Shown one piece after another: positions 1 through 8,549 of a stretch of DNA of 64,000 nucleotides (the stretch's first letter is position 1; the number at the start of each line of letters is the position of its first letter). Both the position numbers and the translations under genes were made by a program. Source of the stretch: Klebsiella pneumoniae (lineage in GTDB: Bacteria; Myxococcota_A; UBA796; GCA-2862545); assembly GCA_945861065.1 (NCBI GenBank), contig CAMASI010000004.1:1-64000 (forward strand). Reading direction: 5' to 3'. The notes below the pieces were generated by a model. It saw nothing but the letters and a program-made list of their open reading frames with translations, ran no database searches and was not told the origin of the DNA.

Positions 1-414
1 CCGGTAGACACCTCCTTGCCTGCACTGATCGGGCCTCGGTTTCCAGCCCTTTCGATCGCCGAAGACATCGCGATTGCGAGGATCACGTTCGATGCGGGGG
101 ACTTCGGGGACCCAGACATGACGAGTCGCATAGGCGACCTCAACGGGGATGGGATCGCAGATCTGGTGGTGGACAGTGACCTTTCAACGCCGAATGACAA
201 TGGAACTTACATCTTTTTCGGACCCGTTGTGGGTACGTTTCACCGCGAGGAAGGGGATCTGTTTCTTCAGTGGATTTCCGCTAACCCGGCGACGGAGTCC
301 GCTGGCGATGTGAATGGGGACGGGTTTCCAGATCTTCTGGTGTCCGCGCCGCAGTACGCTGAACCCGGTAACAACGCAGGAACCGTGTTCCTGTTCGACC
401 CAACGGACTTTTGA
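1..414 (+). CDS. FG-GAP/VCBS repeat protein, C-terminal part
   Basis: The reading frame is open from the first base of the window, so the gene starts upstream and only its last 137 codons are visible. Two Asp-rich loops, DLNGDGIADLVV and DVNGDGFPDLLVSAP, are the calcium-binding loops typical of FG-GAP/integrin-alpha beta-propeller blades, and 'IFFGP' and 'VFLFDP' look like the strands that follow them. Such proteins are usually exported and act in surface adhesion or display; no signal peptide can be seen because the N-terminus is missing. It ends at a TGA just before a decayed mobile-element region. A small FG-GAP-like fragment at 6644-6871 may be a relative. Confidence 0.75.
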   Translation, partial: PVDTSLPALIGPRFPALSIAEDIAIARITFDAGDFGDPDMTSRIGDLNGDGIADLVVDSDLSTPNDNGTYIFFGPVVGTFHREEGDLFLQWISANPATESAGDVNGDGFPDLLVSAPQYAEPGNNAGTVFLFDPTDF

Positions 415-550
415 GGGCTAAATGCTGCACACATTCTTGCATGACGGCCTCCTTCGCAGGTTTGCGCTGTTCTTCAGTGCGGACCTTCCTAAGCGTGCGA
501 CTTCGGACCCGAAAAGGCTGCCAGTGCTGATCATTTTCCTGCATGATAGG

Positions 551-584
551 GTCCCGTTTCAACCGCGTCCCGCAGAACTTCAAC
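551..584. repeat. Dispersed repeat, copy 1
   Basis: GTCCCGTTTCAACCGCG followed by YCCCGCAGAACT occurs here and again at 6228-6261 with only about four mismatches over some 34 bases. The two copies are in direct orientation and bracket the decayed mobile-element zone. I do not recognise the element it belongs to; it may be one of many copies in the genome. Confidence 0.6.
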
Positions 585-657
585 TTTCTCAATAAGAAAA
601 TATCAAAAACTTCTACCCCAACTTGCGCACCCGTTCAGACAACTCAAAAGAGAATCT

Positions 658-680
658 CGCAGAGACGCAGAGACGCAGAG
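658..680. repeat. Short tandem repeat CGCAGAGA x2.9
   Basis: The 8-mer CGCAGAGA is repeated nearly three times without interruption. CGCAGAGACGCAGAG-type runs of this kind are common intergenic simple repeats in bacteria. There are no spacers, so it is not a CRISPR. Confidence 0.7.
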
Positions 681-738
681 CTTCAGTGCCATCCCGCTGT
701 AAACGCCACCCCCTAGACCCTTCTGTACCCCCCAGCCG

Positions 739-1596
739 GTGAAGCGCGTGTACATCCCGAAGGCGAACGGAAAGCTGCTCGCACGGGTTTAGACCCGGGC
801 GGTCGGCCCACGGGCGGTTGAGGAGGTCTATGCGAACCTTCGCATGGGCAACACGGCGGTGTACGACGCGGACTTGCAAGGCTACTTCGACTCGATCCCG
901 CACGACAAGCAGATGAAGGGCCTCGAAACGCGGATCTCCGACGGTTCGATGCTGCGCCTCATTCGCCTGTTCCTGCGGGCACCCATCCAGGATGGGAAGA
1001 AGCCGCCGACGCGACCTGGAGGCGGCACCCCACAGGGGGGCGTGATCTCGCCGCAGCCCACCTGGGCTAAGGCCCGACTCGTGCGGCATGCCGACGACTT
1101 CGTCGTGATGGCGAGGTACATCGACCACCGCATCATCGGGTTCATCGAGGAGAAGATCGAGGGTCGGCTCGGTTTGGTCATCAACCGCGAGAAGACCCGC
1201 GTCGTGCAGGTCAAGAGCGAGGACGCGACGCTCGATTTCCTCGGCGACACGTTCGCAGCCACCAACGTGGCGGCGGCCCCTGGTACTGGCGAGCCGAGGC
1301 ATCGACGAAGGCGAAAGTCAGGGCGCGTGACAAGCTGCGCGACCTGACCAGCGCACGGTTCTGCTGGATGCCCATCAAGGACGTCGTAGAGCAGGTCAAC
1401 GCGCATCTGCGCGGCTGGCTCGGCTACTTCTCCAAGGGGTATCCGGCGAGCGTGCGCTGGGACCGCGTTCGAGTCGCAGAGGGGCGCATTGTCGGACACC
1501 TACGGCGACGGAGCCAGCGACCCTTTCGGCCTCCCGAGGGGGTTAGCTTCTGCCAGCACGTACATGACCTTGGTCTGATCGCGCCGGTCGGAGGCC
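739..1596 (+). pseudogene. ltrA: Group II intron reverse transcriptase/maturase, decayed
   Basis: Conceptual translation gives recognisable pieces of a group II intron-encoded protein in the right order: VYIPKANGKL, then [15 protein letters not shown] (RT domain 2/3), [10 protein letters not shown], the active-site box as [10 protein letters not shown] (normally YADD), INREKTRV, and the maturase domain X piece HLRGWLGYFSKGYP with the terminal HLRRRSQRPFRPPEGV. It is clearly broken. There is an in-frame TAG at 790-792, roughly 45 expected residues are missing just after it, the block between GGVISP and the HADD box is deleted, and the frame changes near 1257-1285. The product cannot be active. 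The intron 3' end follows directly. Confidence 0.85.
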
Positions 1597-1725
1597 GACA
1601 TGGCTGACCTGTGCAACGCCCATGGCGACGTGTCCGGGTACGCCGGATGCGGGAAATCTGCACGTCCGGTGTGATGGGGGCGGGGGGTGTCCGGGCTCGG
1701 CCCGGCCACTCCGCTACCCTACCGC
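1577..1725 (+). repeat. Group II intron 3' end with domain V, copy 1
   Basis: This 149-base stretch overlaps the end of the maturase remnant and is almost identical to 6067-6213; the only clear differences are an extra TG near 1631 and a base change near 1708. It contains a domain-V-like hairpin: CCGGA (1643-1647) pairs with TCCGG (1665-1669) around a GGAAAT loop, preceded by CGC where many group II introns have the AGC catalytic triad. The stretch ends CCGCTACCCTACC, plausibly the intron 3' splice end. Assignment to a bacterial class C-like intron is inference. Confidence 0.65.
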
Positions 1726-1726
1726 G

Positions 1727-1974
1727 ATCCTGCTCGTCGAGCCCGACCAGGACGAGGTTCTGCACGATCAGGTCGGCACGGTACCCCTCGTCGAACGTGA
1801 TGCCGTCAAACGTGATGGAGATGGGCACCTGGCGGGCAACGACGAGTCCACGTTGGCGGAGGACGTGGGCCGCGCAACCTCGTAGACCGACTCGAGTAGC
1901 CCGGCTCCGAGTGCGCGATGCACGGCGATCGCCGCGCCCAACACCACGGCGGAGACATCGTCTCGTGCATGCGT
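1727..1974 (-). pseudogene. GxxExxY protein remnant, frameshifted
   Basis: On the minus strand one frame reads GAAIAVHRALGAGLLESVYEV, which contains the signature G-x-x-E-x-x-Y of this small family. Just downstream another frame continues HVLRQRGLVVARQVPIS and then DEGYRADLIVQNLVLV, the usual continuation of the family. The join requires a frameshift near 1870-1880. The expected C-terminal half is missing because the sequence runs into the intron 3' end at 1725. GxxExxY proteins are related to PD-(D/E)XK nucleases and are of unknown function. The gene was probably broken when the intron, lying antisense to it, arrived. Confidence 0.75.
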
Positions 1975-2089
1975 CCCCGTCTCCCATCGCCGCTCGCCAG
2001 CGTACCCAGCGCCTCGCGCGGCGGGCCGAATCGAGCCCTCGATACGGACGGTTTATTTCGTGGCGGGCCCTAAGTGAACGGCATTGGCC

Positions 2090-2530
2090 TTAATGGGGGC
2101 CGGTGTCATCGATCCAGGGGCCCTGCGTTTCGCTCGATAAACACGAAGTATTCCGAAGGGCTTCTAGGAGGGGGTCGCAACAGGCCGGCGTGTCCTCGCA
2201 TGAACCCTTCGTCCACGGGTCATCACGGTATGCGGGATCAGTGCACGTATACGACACTGAGGCGCACAACCCATCCGTCGTGACGAAGCTGAGGTGGCCG
2301 CCGCCGTCGAGCACGCAGTCGCTCTGCTGACACGCCCATTCGTGCCAGTATTCAGCCGGACGCAGAAACGTTCGCTTTTCATGGCAGAGCCGATCGGCGC
2401 TTGTGTCCACGACCGAAAGTTCAACGGGCACGAGGCCGTCCACAACAGGGACCTGGCATGCCCCCGGCTCGGAGGCGATCACCCCACTTGCCGGCACGCA
2501 GCCAGCAGCAGCCAGTGCCCAGCGAATCAC
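2090..2530 (-). CDS. Cysteine-rich putative lipoprotein
   Basis: 146 residues starting at GTG. The N-terminus MIRWALAAAGCVPASG is a short hydrophobic stretch with a lipobox (AAGC), so the protein is probably an outer-membrane-anchored lipoprotein. The mature part has many cysteines (for example SCEDTPACCDPLLEALRNTSC), suggesting disulfides outside the cytoplasm. No known domain is recognised. The GTG start overlaps the TGA of the preceding S8-peptidase gene by four bases (GTGA), so it was probably cotranscribed and translationally coupled with that now frame-broken gene. Confidence 0.7.
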   Translation of the reverse strand: MIRWALAAAGCVPASGVIASEPGACQVPVVDGLVPVELSVVDTSADRLCHEKRTFLRPAEYWHEWACQQSDCVLDGGGHLSFVTTDGLCASVSYTCTDPAYRDDPWTKGSCEDTPACCDPLLEALRNTSCLSSETQGPWIDDTGPH

Positions 2531-4759
2531 TCCGGCCTCACTTGAAATGCCATCAGCGGGCGCTCCGCCACTTCCCGATCGTTGTCCTCGGCAAGTGCAG
2601 CGAAGTAAACCCGATGGCTGAACGGGCCGCAGCCCTCACCGGATGGAGACGAAATGTCACGTCCGATCAAGCGAATCCCGTACTCATACGCTCCCGGTTC
2701 ATCGAGGTAGAGCCGCTGCCGGTTGTCATCCGAATTGGCGGTGACCACGGGGGACCAGACACCAGCGACTTTTCGAATGATCTGTAGGTCGACGAAGTCG
2801 TGCACGCCGCCGTCGTCCCACCTGCGGTCATACCACCACGTCACCACCTTGATGAAATCCTCGTCGCCCGACAGCGCCGCTGGTCCACCGGCAACCGACA
2901 ATGGGATTTCGGTAATGCCACCGAAAGGAACACAGGCCCAACCCGTCTTGTACCGCGCAGGTGGATCCATCCATGCCCCCTCGAAGCGCCGCAAATGCAG
3001 CTTCCCTGCGCCCGTCAGTCCGTCAAAACCGTTCACCATTAGCGCTCCGCCCTCGTCATGTCGACTGCCCATCAGCAGCATGTTCGTATAGAGAAGACCG
3101 GGGTCGTCAATCATCGCAGGATTGGAAAAAGTATTGTAGAAGAAATCCCTGAATAACTGCGCCGCCCCAGTGATTACAGGCGCCGCGGCGCTTGTACAAC
3201 AAAAACTGCTTGGCCCTGTGCCCACGCCAGGCCACTCCACGCCGTACTCGTAGTGGAAACCCAGCGAATCCAATGGCCACATGTAGTACGGGTACGCATA
3301 TTCAAGCATGGACGGCGCCATGAGTCCTATGATCGTGCGGCCGGCGCCCTCTGCGGAAGTACCGCCGCGCGAAGTTCCGAGGTAGAACTCTTCGGTATGA
3401 GTCGTGCTATTGATCTGATATGCGCCCACGGGAAACACACCTAATGCAGCCCCTGGGCTACCCATATTGCAATCTCCTGGCGTAGCAAATCCGTCGTTTT
3501 GCCCGCGGATTTGAATATTGCGAGACCACTTTCGTAAAGAGCGTTGTAATCCTTGGAATGCGAATCGTTTCCGCGACAAAGCGTATCGGAGGTGTAGCTG
3601 AAGGACATGTTGGCGACTCGAATGCGCTGAAGCAGAACCGAAAATGATAAGTGCGACATTGATGTCGTGCCGTAACCCTGCACCAGCGCGCCTCGTGCCA
3701 ATCCGGAACGCATTCGGCGCTGAAGCGGGTCAGAAATGAGCGGGTCCTGCCCAAGGGAGATATCGCCACCAATGATGGACGCGACAGCGGTCGAATGCTC
3801 ATTCGCCTCCTTGGGGGTAATGAATGGGTCCGGCACAAACGGGAGGAGACACATGCCCGGAGGCAACGCCGGGTCGTATGGGCAGTTCGTGACGCGGGTC
3901 GCGCCGGCCCCGTCACGGAAACCCTGGTGACCCACCAGGATTTTGTCCCCGTTGGGCTCCAGAACCGCCGTGTGCTCGAAAGCGCTTACAAAGCCGTCAA
4001 GCCCGTACTCCGTGAATTGCCATGACTGCAAAAGATCCTCAAGTTCATAGCCATCCACGTCTCCCCCATCGACGTACCACGCGAATCCTGCGTCGTCCGA
4101 GCCGGATTCCCCCGCACTGACAGACTGTACGTTGTCAGTGAACTCAAGCGCGGCAACTGCGTCTGCGGGTAGCTCGGCCCGAAGTGTTCCTGCGAGCCCA
4201 AACCGGGACAACACGCGTCCGCCAAGGATCCAGATATCCTCTTCCAGCTGATCCAGGGCCGGTGCCGTCGACGCCTCTCGGTCGGCAATCCATTTCTCCC
4301 TGACGGCATACGCGTCTGAGATCGTGACCACCTCTCCTCGGGCGGCAGCGAGCAGTAGGGCGCCGTCGGCTGTGGTCCCGTCGTCGAACGCAGATCGCGC
4401 GACCGCGATTTCAACTTCCATCCAGGCATCTGGCGCTAAATCGGCGGCCGCGCTCAGTACCTGTCCCATGTTCGGCGCGCCAAAGTACACCACCTCTTGA
4501 ACTGCCCTCAGGTCGGGGTCGATGGCGGGCGTCATCTCGGCGCCTGTGGCAACGTGTGCAGTCCCATCAGGTGACAAGTCGATACCTGCGAAAAACACCA
4601 ACCTCGCCAGCTCCTCAGGGCCGACATCACCTCCCAAAGCGACGGAACTCAGCAGTTCCTGGACGTCGCTCTGCGTCACGGGGTGACGGTACAACTCGTC
4701 GAGCGCCACACCGGACGCGCCGGCATTAGCGAAGAGAGTGAGAGAGAGAGAGAGAGCAT
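2527..4759 (-). pseudogene. Subtilase-like (S8) peptidase gene with two frame breaks
   Basis: Two consecutive frames together make one S8-type protein of about 740 residues. The upstream frame has EHSTAVASIIGG (catalytic His region, normally HGTxVA) and GLAIFKSAGK. The downstream frame continues NDGFATPGDCNMGSPG and has CCTSAAAPVITGAAQLF, the catalytic Ser region (normally GTSxAxP). I could not find a convincing catalytic Asp. The join is at four A's (3497-3500), where one extra A would give SAG-K-NDGF. The natural start is probably ATG at 4759, preceded by GGAG, but it is out of frame with the rest because of a CT repeat in the signal-peptide codons. An upstream GTG at 4790 is in frame but lacks a ribosome site. 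Either this is a pseudogene, a phase-variable gene, or it carries sequence errors. Confidence 0.75.
4738..4757 (-). repeat. (CT)8 simple repeat in peptidase signal sequence
   Basis: On the coding (minus) strand, ATGCTCTCTCTCTCTC runs directly from the probable start codon at 4759. Loss of one CT unit would place this ATG in frame and give MLSLSLTLFANA, a good signal peptide, fused to the peptidase. In the present state the ATG frame stops after about 27 codons. Dinucleotide tracts at the start of surface-protein genes are the classic substrate of slipped-strand phase variation. Confidence 0.7.
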
Positions 4760-4790
4760 TGATGTCTCCGCGCTGCGGTAAGTCTAGCAC

Positions 4791-5493
4791 GCAACCGCGT
4801 CAGCGCCCTTCGCGGACCAGATTTTTTTTGGACGGGTCCATGTGTGTACGTCGTAGGTGCCGGTCGGCCGGGCGGAATCACTTGAGGTGGCGATTGCATC
4901 GGGATCGGGCGGAACGGGGCGATGGGTCTCGGGGCCCGTGACGTTCGCGCTGCGGACGGCCTCTCTGCGGTCTCTGGTGCGCCAGGCCAAGCCTGGCTGA
5001 TCTCGTCAACTGTGACGTGTTGACCATGTAAATCACTTGCTCGACATGAAGACGGCGGCGCCATGGACGAGGGCAACCTCCCCGTGGGAGCCGCGGAGGA
5101 CCACCGCGAGGGGGTCGCTCGCCGAAAGGCGGGGGTCGAAGGCGCGGGCCGCAAGCACTTGAACCCGATTCGGCCTCGTTACGAACGTTGGAAGTGGCCT
5201 TCCTCCCAGAGAATGGGCGGCTGCCACCGGCTGTGAAGACAGCGAGACGTGCAACAGCCGGGCTTGGACGAACCCGCTGCGCGGGGGCCCTGCTGTCGTA
5301 GTGCGAGCGGTACGGGCTCCCGGGTTGCGCCGGCCGACCTGATGTGATCCGAGCGCCCGGCGTCGGCCGCCGCTCTGCACCGCCAAGGACGGGTTGGACG
5401 TCGCGTGCAGACGGGCGACTCCGGCTGTGCCGCGTCCAAACTTAACTTTACCGGGCGCGGCAGGAGACGGCGAGGGGACACATTCATGACCGT
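4791..5493. other. Gene-free stretch upstream of recombinase remnant
   Basis: About 700 GC-rich bases with no gene I can support. Open frames exist on both strands but give Arg/Pro/Ala-rich, low-complexity translations without recognisable motifs. An eight-T run lies near 4829. It probably contains the promoter and leader of the peptidase gene near 4791, plus remnants associated with the recombinase insertion. Confidence 0.4.
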
Positions 5494-6078
5494 ATGGCCG
5501 CCGACCTTGTACTGGCCGGCCGCTCGGAGTCGACCCGCAAGAGCTACCTGCGCTGTGCGCGGGCCTTCGTCAAGCACTTTATGCGGTCGCCGGAGGACCT
5601 CGGTGAGGCGGAGGTGCGCAGCTAACTTTTGCATTTACGCGCTCGGAAGCTGTCTGTGGGCCACGATCTGAAGCATCTCGCCGCGTTGAAGGTGCTGTTC
5701 AAGGCGCTGCGTCGACCCGAGGTGACTGCGAACATCCCGTGGCCACGCATGCCGCGCCGTCGGCCCGACATCCCCACGCGCGAGCAAGTGGCGGTTGTGC
5801 TGGCCGCAGCGTCATCGCCTTACTGGCGCGCCTTTCTCACGACCGCCTACGCCGGTGGCCTGCGTCGCATGGAGGTCGCGGCGTTGCGCGTTCAGGACGT
5901 CGACAGCAAGGCCGGCCTCCTTCGCATCGCGTGCGGCAAGGGCGGCAAGGCGCGGGAGGTCATGCTCGACCCGACGCTGCTCGCCGTGTTTCGCGCCCAC
6001 TGGCGCGAGCAGAACCTCGTCGGCCCCTGGCTCTTCCCGGCCCGCACGCGACGCGGCGCTTGGGCCGATCGCGCCGGT
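5494..6078 (+). pseudogene. Tyrosine recombinase (phage-integrase type), truncated
   Basis: From ATG 5494 the frame reads an N-terminal SAM-like core-binding domain (STRKSYLRCARAFVKHF, SPEDLGEAEVR), is interrupted by TAA at 5623-5625, and continues in the same frame as HLRARKLSVGHDLKHLAALK and then the catalytic domain: AYAGGLRRMEVAALRVQDVD with the first catalytic Arg, and CGKGGKAREVMLDPTLL with the catalytic Lys region. The frame runs into the duplicated intron 3' end at 6067, so the HxxR, His/Trp and Tyr motifs are lost. It resembles the small integrases found beside IS91-type transposases; no transposase remains here. Non-functional. Confidence 0.85.
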
Positions 6079-6213
6079 CGGAGGCCGACATGGCTGACCT
6101 GTGCAACGCCCATGGCGACGTCCGGGTACGCCGGATGCGGGAAATCTGCACGTCCGGTGTGATGGGGGCGGGGGGTGTCCGGGCTCGGCCCGGCCCCTCC
6201 GCTACCCTACCGC
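6067..6213 (+). repeat. Group II intron 3' end with domain V, copy 2
   Basis: A near-exact direct copy of 1577-1725, with the same domain-V-like hairpin (CCGGA 6131-6135 pairing with TCCGG 6153-6157) and the same end CCGCTACCCTACC. Here no reverse transcriptase precedes it; instead it abuts the truncated recombinase. It may be a 5'-truncated retrotransposition product or the scar of a recombination between intron copies. Confidence 0.65.
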
Positions 6214-6227
6214 CTCTGCGTGACCCC

Positions 6228-6261
6228 GTCCCGTTTCAACCGCGCCCCGCAGAACTGCAGC
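6228..6261. repeat. Dispersed repeat, copy 2
   Basis: Direct-oriented relative of 551-584 (shared GTCCCGTTTCAACCGCG and CCCGCAGAACT). It begins about 15 bases after the intron 3' end. Together the two copies bracket a 5.7-kb segment containing all recognisable mobile-element debris in this part of the window. Confidence 0.6.
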
Positions 6262-6281
6262 TTCGTTCCCCAAAATACATC

Positions 6282-6656
6282 ATGTCTCCCCACGAGATTC
6301 CTGGAGCACTTTGGGATCCGTCGCTTTTCGCGGCGCCTGCGGGTGCGCCGTGGACCCCCACGCGGTACATTCCGGGCCAGACGAAGGTGAAGGCTGTGCA
6401 CATCGCGCCGCAGGGCATCGGCTTTGGGGGTCCGGCGTTGGACTACCCGGGCTGGGTGGACATCGCGCGGCACGCGGGGGAGGACACGGGCCTATGGAAT
6501 CACGTGGCGGGGCTGGCCTCGGCGGTCCTCCCAGACGACGACGTTGCGATGCTGGCTGCGCTGGTCGGAAGGGTGGAGCAGATATTGATCGATCAATTGT
6601 TTACAGCGGCACTCACGCAGCTTGACTACAGCGGCGTGCAGTCATGTTCAGCCTAG
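6282..6656 (+). CDS. Hypothetical protein, possible gene fragment
   Basis: 124 residues from ATG 6282 (MSPHEIPGALWDPSLF). Codon third positions are strongly GC-rich, as in true genes of this genome, and the composition is protein-like, so I think the frame is or was coding. No signal peptide, membrane segment or known motif is seen. The ATG lies shortly after a dispersed repeat, so the real N-terminus may have been lost in the rearrangement. It overlaps the next small reading frame by 13 bases. Confidence 0.45.
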   Translation: MSPHEIPGALWDPSLFAAPAGAPWTPTRYIPGQTKVKAVHIAPQGIGFGGPALDYPGWVDIARHAGEDTGLWNHVAGLASAVLPDDDVAMLAALVGRVEQILIDQLFTAALTQLDYSGVQSCSA

Positions 6657-6871
6657 GAGCGCAGCCGAGCACCGGAGGGAGTGGGCCTCGGGCGCCCATG
6701 ACCGAGGAGCGCAGGCAAGCGACAACGGATCAACGCGACTGCACACCGCAGTATACCTGCGATCTGGTGGACTTCGAAGGGGACGGCACGATGGAAGTAC
6801 TGCTGGGGTCTCCTGATTACCCCGATGTCACGGGAGACGGCCTGGTGACCGTGGTCGGTCTCGATTGGTAA
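6644..6871 (+). CDS. Small FG-GAP-like protein or fragment
   Basis: 75 residues (an internal ATG at 6698 gives 57). The second half contains VDFEGDGTMEVLLGSPDYPD and VTGDGLVTVV, which look like two FG-GAP calcium-binding loops. It is far too short to form a propeller, so it is probably the remnant of a larger gene related to the partial FG-GAP gene at the start of the window. It ends seven bases inside the following lipoprotein gene. Confidence 0.4.
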   Translation: MFSLGAQPSTGGSGPRAPMTEERRQATTDQRDCTPQYTCDLVDFEGDGTMEVLLGSPDYPDVTGDGLVTVVGLDW

Positions 6872-7767
6872 TTCTGGCCCTGGCCTGTGGTCCGTCCGGG
6901 GTGGAAACCGGAATCGATGTGCCGTGGGACTGCGCGGCGCTTCCAACGGCCCCGTTTGAGCAGGAGTCCTTTCCGGCCATTGCCAACGAGGACATTACGT
7001 TCGACGCTTCGGGCAACCTCGTAGGCGCAGATGTGTTCGCGAACCTATGGCGAACGGACCTTTCCGGCGCGTCCAGCATCGTGCTTCCCAATAGCGGGGT
7101 TACGGCGGGGTTAAGGCTGATGCCCTGGGACGGGACGTTGGCGTCCGCCCAGTATGCGACCAACGCGATTTATCGAATCGACCCCATTTCAGGGGCAAGG
7201 GAGTTGTTGGTCGCCGGACTCAGCACGCCGAGTGGAATTGAAATTGGCCCCGACGAATCCATCTGGTTCGGCGAACTCAACGGCGATCGGATCCAGCGCT
7301 ATCATGTGCCCACGGGCACGCTATTTGTGGTGGCCGAGGGCTTGCTCCGCCCCAATGGGCTGACCTTCAACCGGGACTTCGACCAACTTTATGTGGCAGC
7401 GACGGATGAGAGCCGCATTTATGTGATCGATATCGACCCAGTGTCTTTCGAGGCTGTCGGAGAACCAAGAGTATTTGCGGAAAATGCTGGTGAAGGAATC
7501 GACGGATTGGAGGTCGATGCGTGCGGAAACGTGTACGCGGCTTGGTGGTCCCAGGCCCGCATCGATCGGTATGGACCCGATGGGTCGGGACCGGAACCGA
7601 TTGCATTCTTCCCAGAGGCGAATTTCGCCTTAGGCAATTTTGCCTGGGGCGACGTTACACATGGATGGGACCCGGAGACGATTTTCATCGTTGAAACGGG
7701 CCTAGGTACCGTGCGATCCCTTCGACTGGGCGTCGGCGGAAAGACTCGATCGGCTACAGCACGGTGA
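6865..7767 (+). CDS. SMP-30/gluconolactonase-like beta-propeller lipoprotein
   Basis: 300 residues. TTG 6865 is the only possible start after an in-frame stop at 6814. The N-terminus [12 protein letters not shown] contains a lipobox (LALAC) but is unusually short. The rest reads as repeated propeller blades in the style of the SMP-30/gluconolactonase/NHL superfamily: [58 protein letters not shown]. Enzyme activity is not assured; many secreted propellers of this type are uncharacterised. It converges with the next gene on the minus strand, the ends overlapping by 14 bases. Confidence 0.7.
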   Translation: MVILALACGPSGVETGIDVPWDCAALPTAPFEQESFPAIANEDITFDASGNLVGADVFANLWRTDLSGASSIVLPNSGVTAGLRLMPWDGTLASAQYATNAIYRIDPISGARELLVAGLSTPSGIEIGPDESIWFGELNGDRIQRYHVPTGTLFVVAEGLLRPNGLTFNRDFDQLYVAATDESRIYVIDIDPVSFEAVGEPRVFAENAGEGIDGLEVDACGNVYAAWWSQARIDRYGPDGSGPEPIAFFPEANFALGNFAWGDVTHGWDPETIFIVETGLGTVRSLRLGVGGKTRSATAR

Positions 7768-8440
7768 AGTTGGAATGGCGGTAGGTCAATCCAGGCGTCG
7801 TGAATTCTGCTTCCGTGGACCAATCGCCCGCGTCGCCGTGGGTCTCATGAAACGTTCGTTCTTCGACTCGGCTCAGGGCTGGTACGACAAGAACACCGCC
7901 AAACGCACAATCTGCGGCCCAACCAAACCCTAGCCCACTGGGGTCGACAAGATCTGCCGCGGAGACGAGGCAATCCGGGTTTATGTCCACGAGCACATCG
8001 ACGGCGCACGGATTCTCGGCAACGCCGTACACATCGAAGCCGGGCGCACAATCCGTTTCACAGGTACCGCCTGCGTCACGGACTTCGATGAACAGGCGGA
8101 CGTCGGACGTGAGGCCGCCGCCGGGACACGAGACCGGCACGCCAGTATCAGCGTCGGCATCTGAATCTGCGTCAGCGTCCGAATCGGAGTCGGAGTCGGA
8201 GTCGGCGTCGCTGTCTGAATCGCTGTCTGAATCGCTGTCTGAATCGCTGTCTGAATCGCTGTCGGAATCACTGTCACTGTCCGAATCGCTGTCGGCGTCG
8301 GAATCTGCATCGGTGTCGGTGTCACTTTCGGACAACTGGGGTTCTGTCGGTGCCTCCGGCTCGGGCGCAGGTGGCTCCGTATAGACATCGACAGGGGGCT
8401 CTTTCGTCGTACATGCGAACAGCGTCAAGGTGAGCAGCAT
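7754..8440 (-). CDS. Lipoprotein with long Ser-Asp repeat
   Basis: 228 residues from ATG 8440, chosen because AGGAGG lies six bases upstream and because the N-terminus [14 protein letters not shown] is then a perfect lipoprotein signal (lipobox LFAC). After a Pro/Glu-rich stretch comes about 55 residues of alternating Ser and Asp/Ala-Asp, reminiscent of the SD stalks of staphylococcal surface proteins. The C-terminal half has six cysteines (for example [15 protein letters not shown]) and is unrecognised. A stalk carrying a disulfide-stabilised head away from the membrane is the likely arrangement. Confidence 0.75.
   Translation of the reverse strand: MLLTLTLFACTTKEPPVDVYTEPPAPEPEAPTEPQLSESDTDTDADSDADSDSDSDSDSDSDSDSDSDSDSDSDSDSDADSDSDSDSDADADSDADADTGVPVSCPGGGLTSDVRLFIEVRDAGGTCETDCAPGFDVYGVAENPCAVDVLVDINPDCLVSAADLVDPSGLGFGWAADCAFGGVLVVPALSRVEERTFHETHGDAGDWSTEAEFTTPGLTYRHSNFTVL
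8150..8335 (-). repeat. Ser-Asp coding repeat, partly 12-bp tandem
   Basis: Low-complexity run of 6-bp units encoding SD. In the middle (about 8212-8265) the plus strand shows perfect 12-base units GTCTGAATCGCT repeated four times, which points to recent slippage or recombination and to probable length variation between strains. Confidence 0.8.
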
Positions 8441-8549
8441 CAAATCCTCCTGCATCGCCGATCTGCAACCGGTGTGCCAGCGCAAGGGCCGAGTCGGCTG
8501 CTTGATCCTAATGGGTGGCGGTCGCGGGGCTCGGACACGAACGTCGCGC

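Larger units (their letters stand above)
415..738. other. Gene-free stretch before intron remnant
   Basis: No convincing gene is seen. The stretch holds one copy of a roughly 34-bp repeat (551-584) and a short 8-bp-period tandem repeat (658-680), both listed separately. Base composition is more AT-rich between 585 and 650 than in neighbouring genes. The 5' end of the group II intron whose remnant follows may lie here, but I could not place it. Confidence 0.5.

Noticed and set aside
658-680. Short repeat considered as a CRISPR
   Set aside because: Units are 8 bp with no spacers and no cas genes nearby.
8150-8335. Tandem repeat considered as CRISPR or regulatory iterons
   Set aside because: The periodicity is in phase with Ser-Asp codons of a clear lipoprotein gene.
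7983-8384. Plus-strand open frame rich in Ser and Glu
   Set aside because: It is the antisense reading of the Ser-Asp repeat; the minus-strand gene has a lipoprotein signal and a strong ribosome site.
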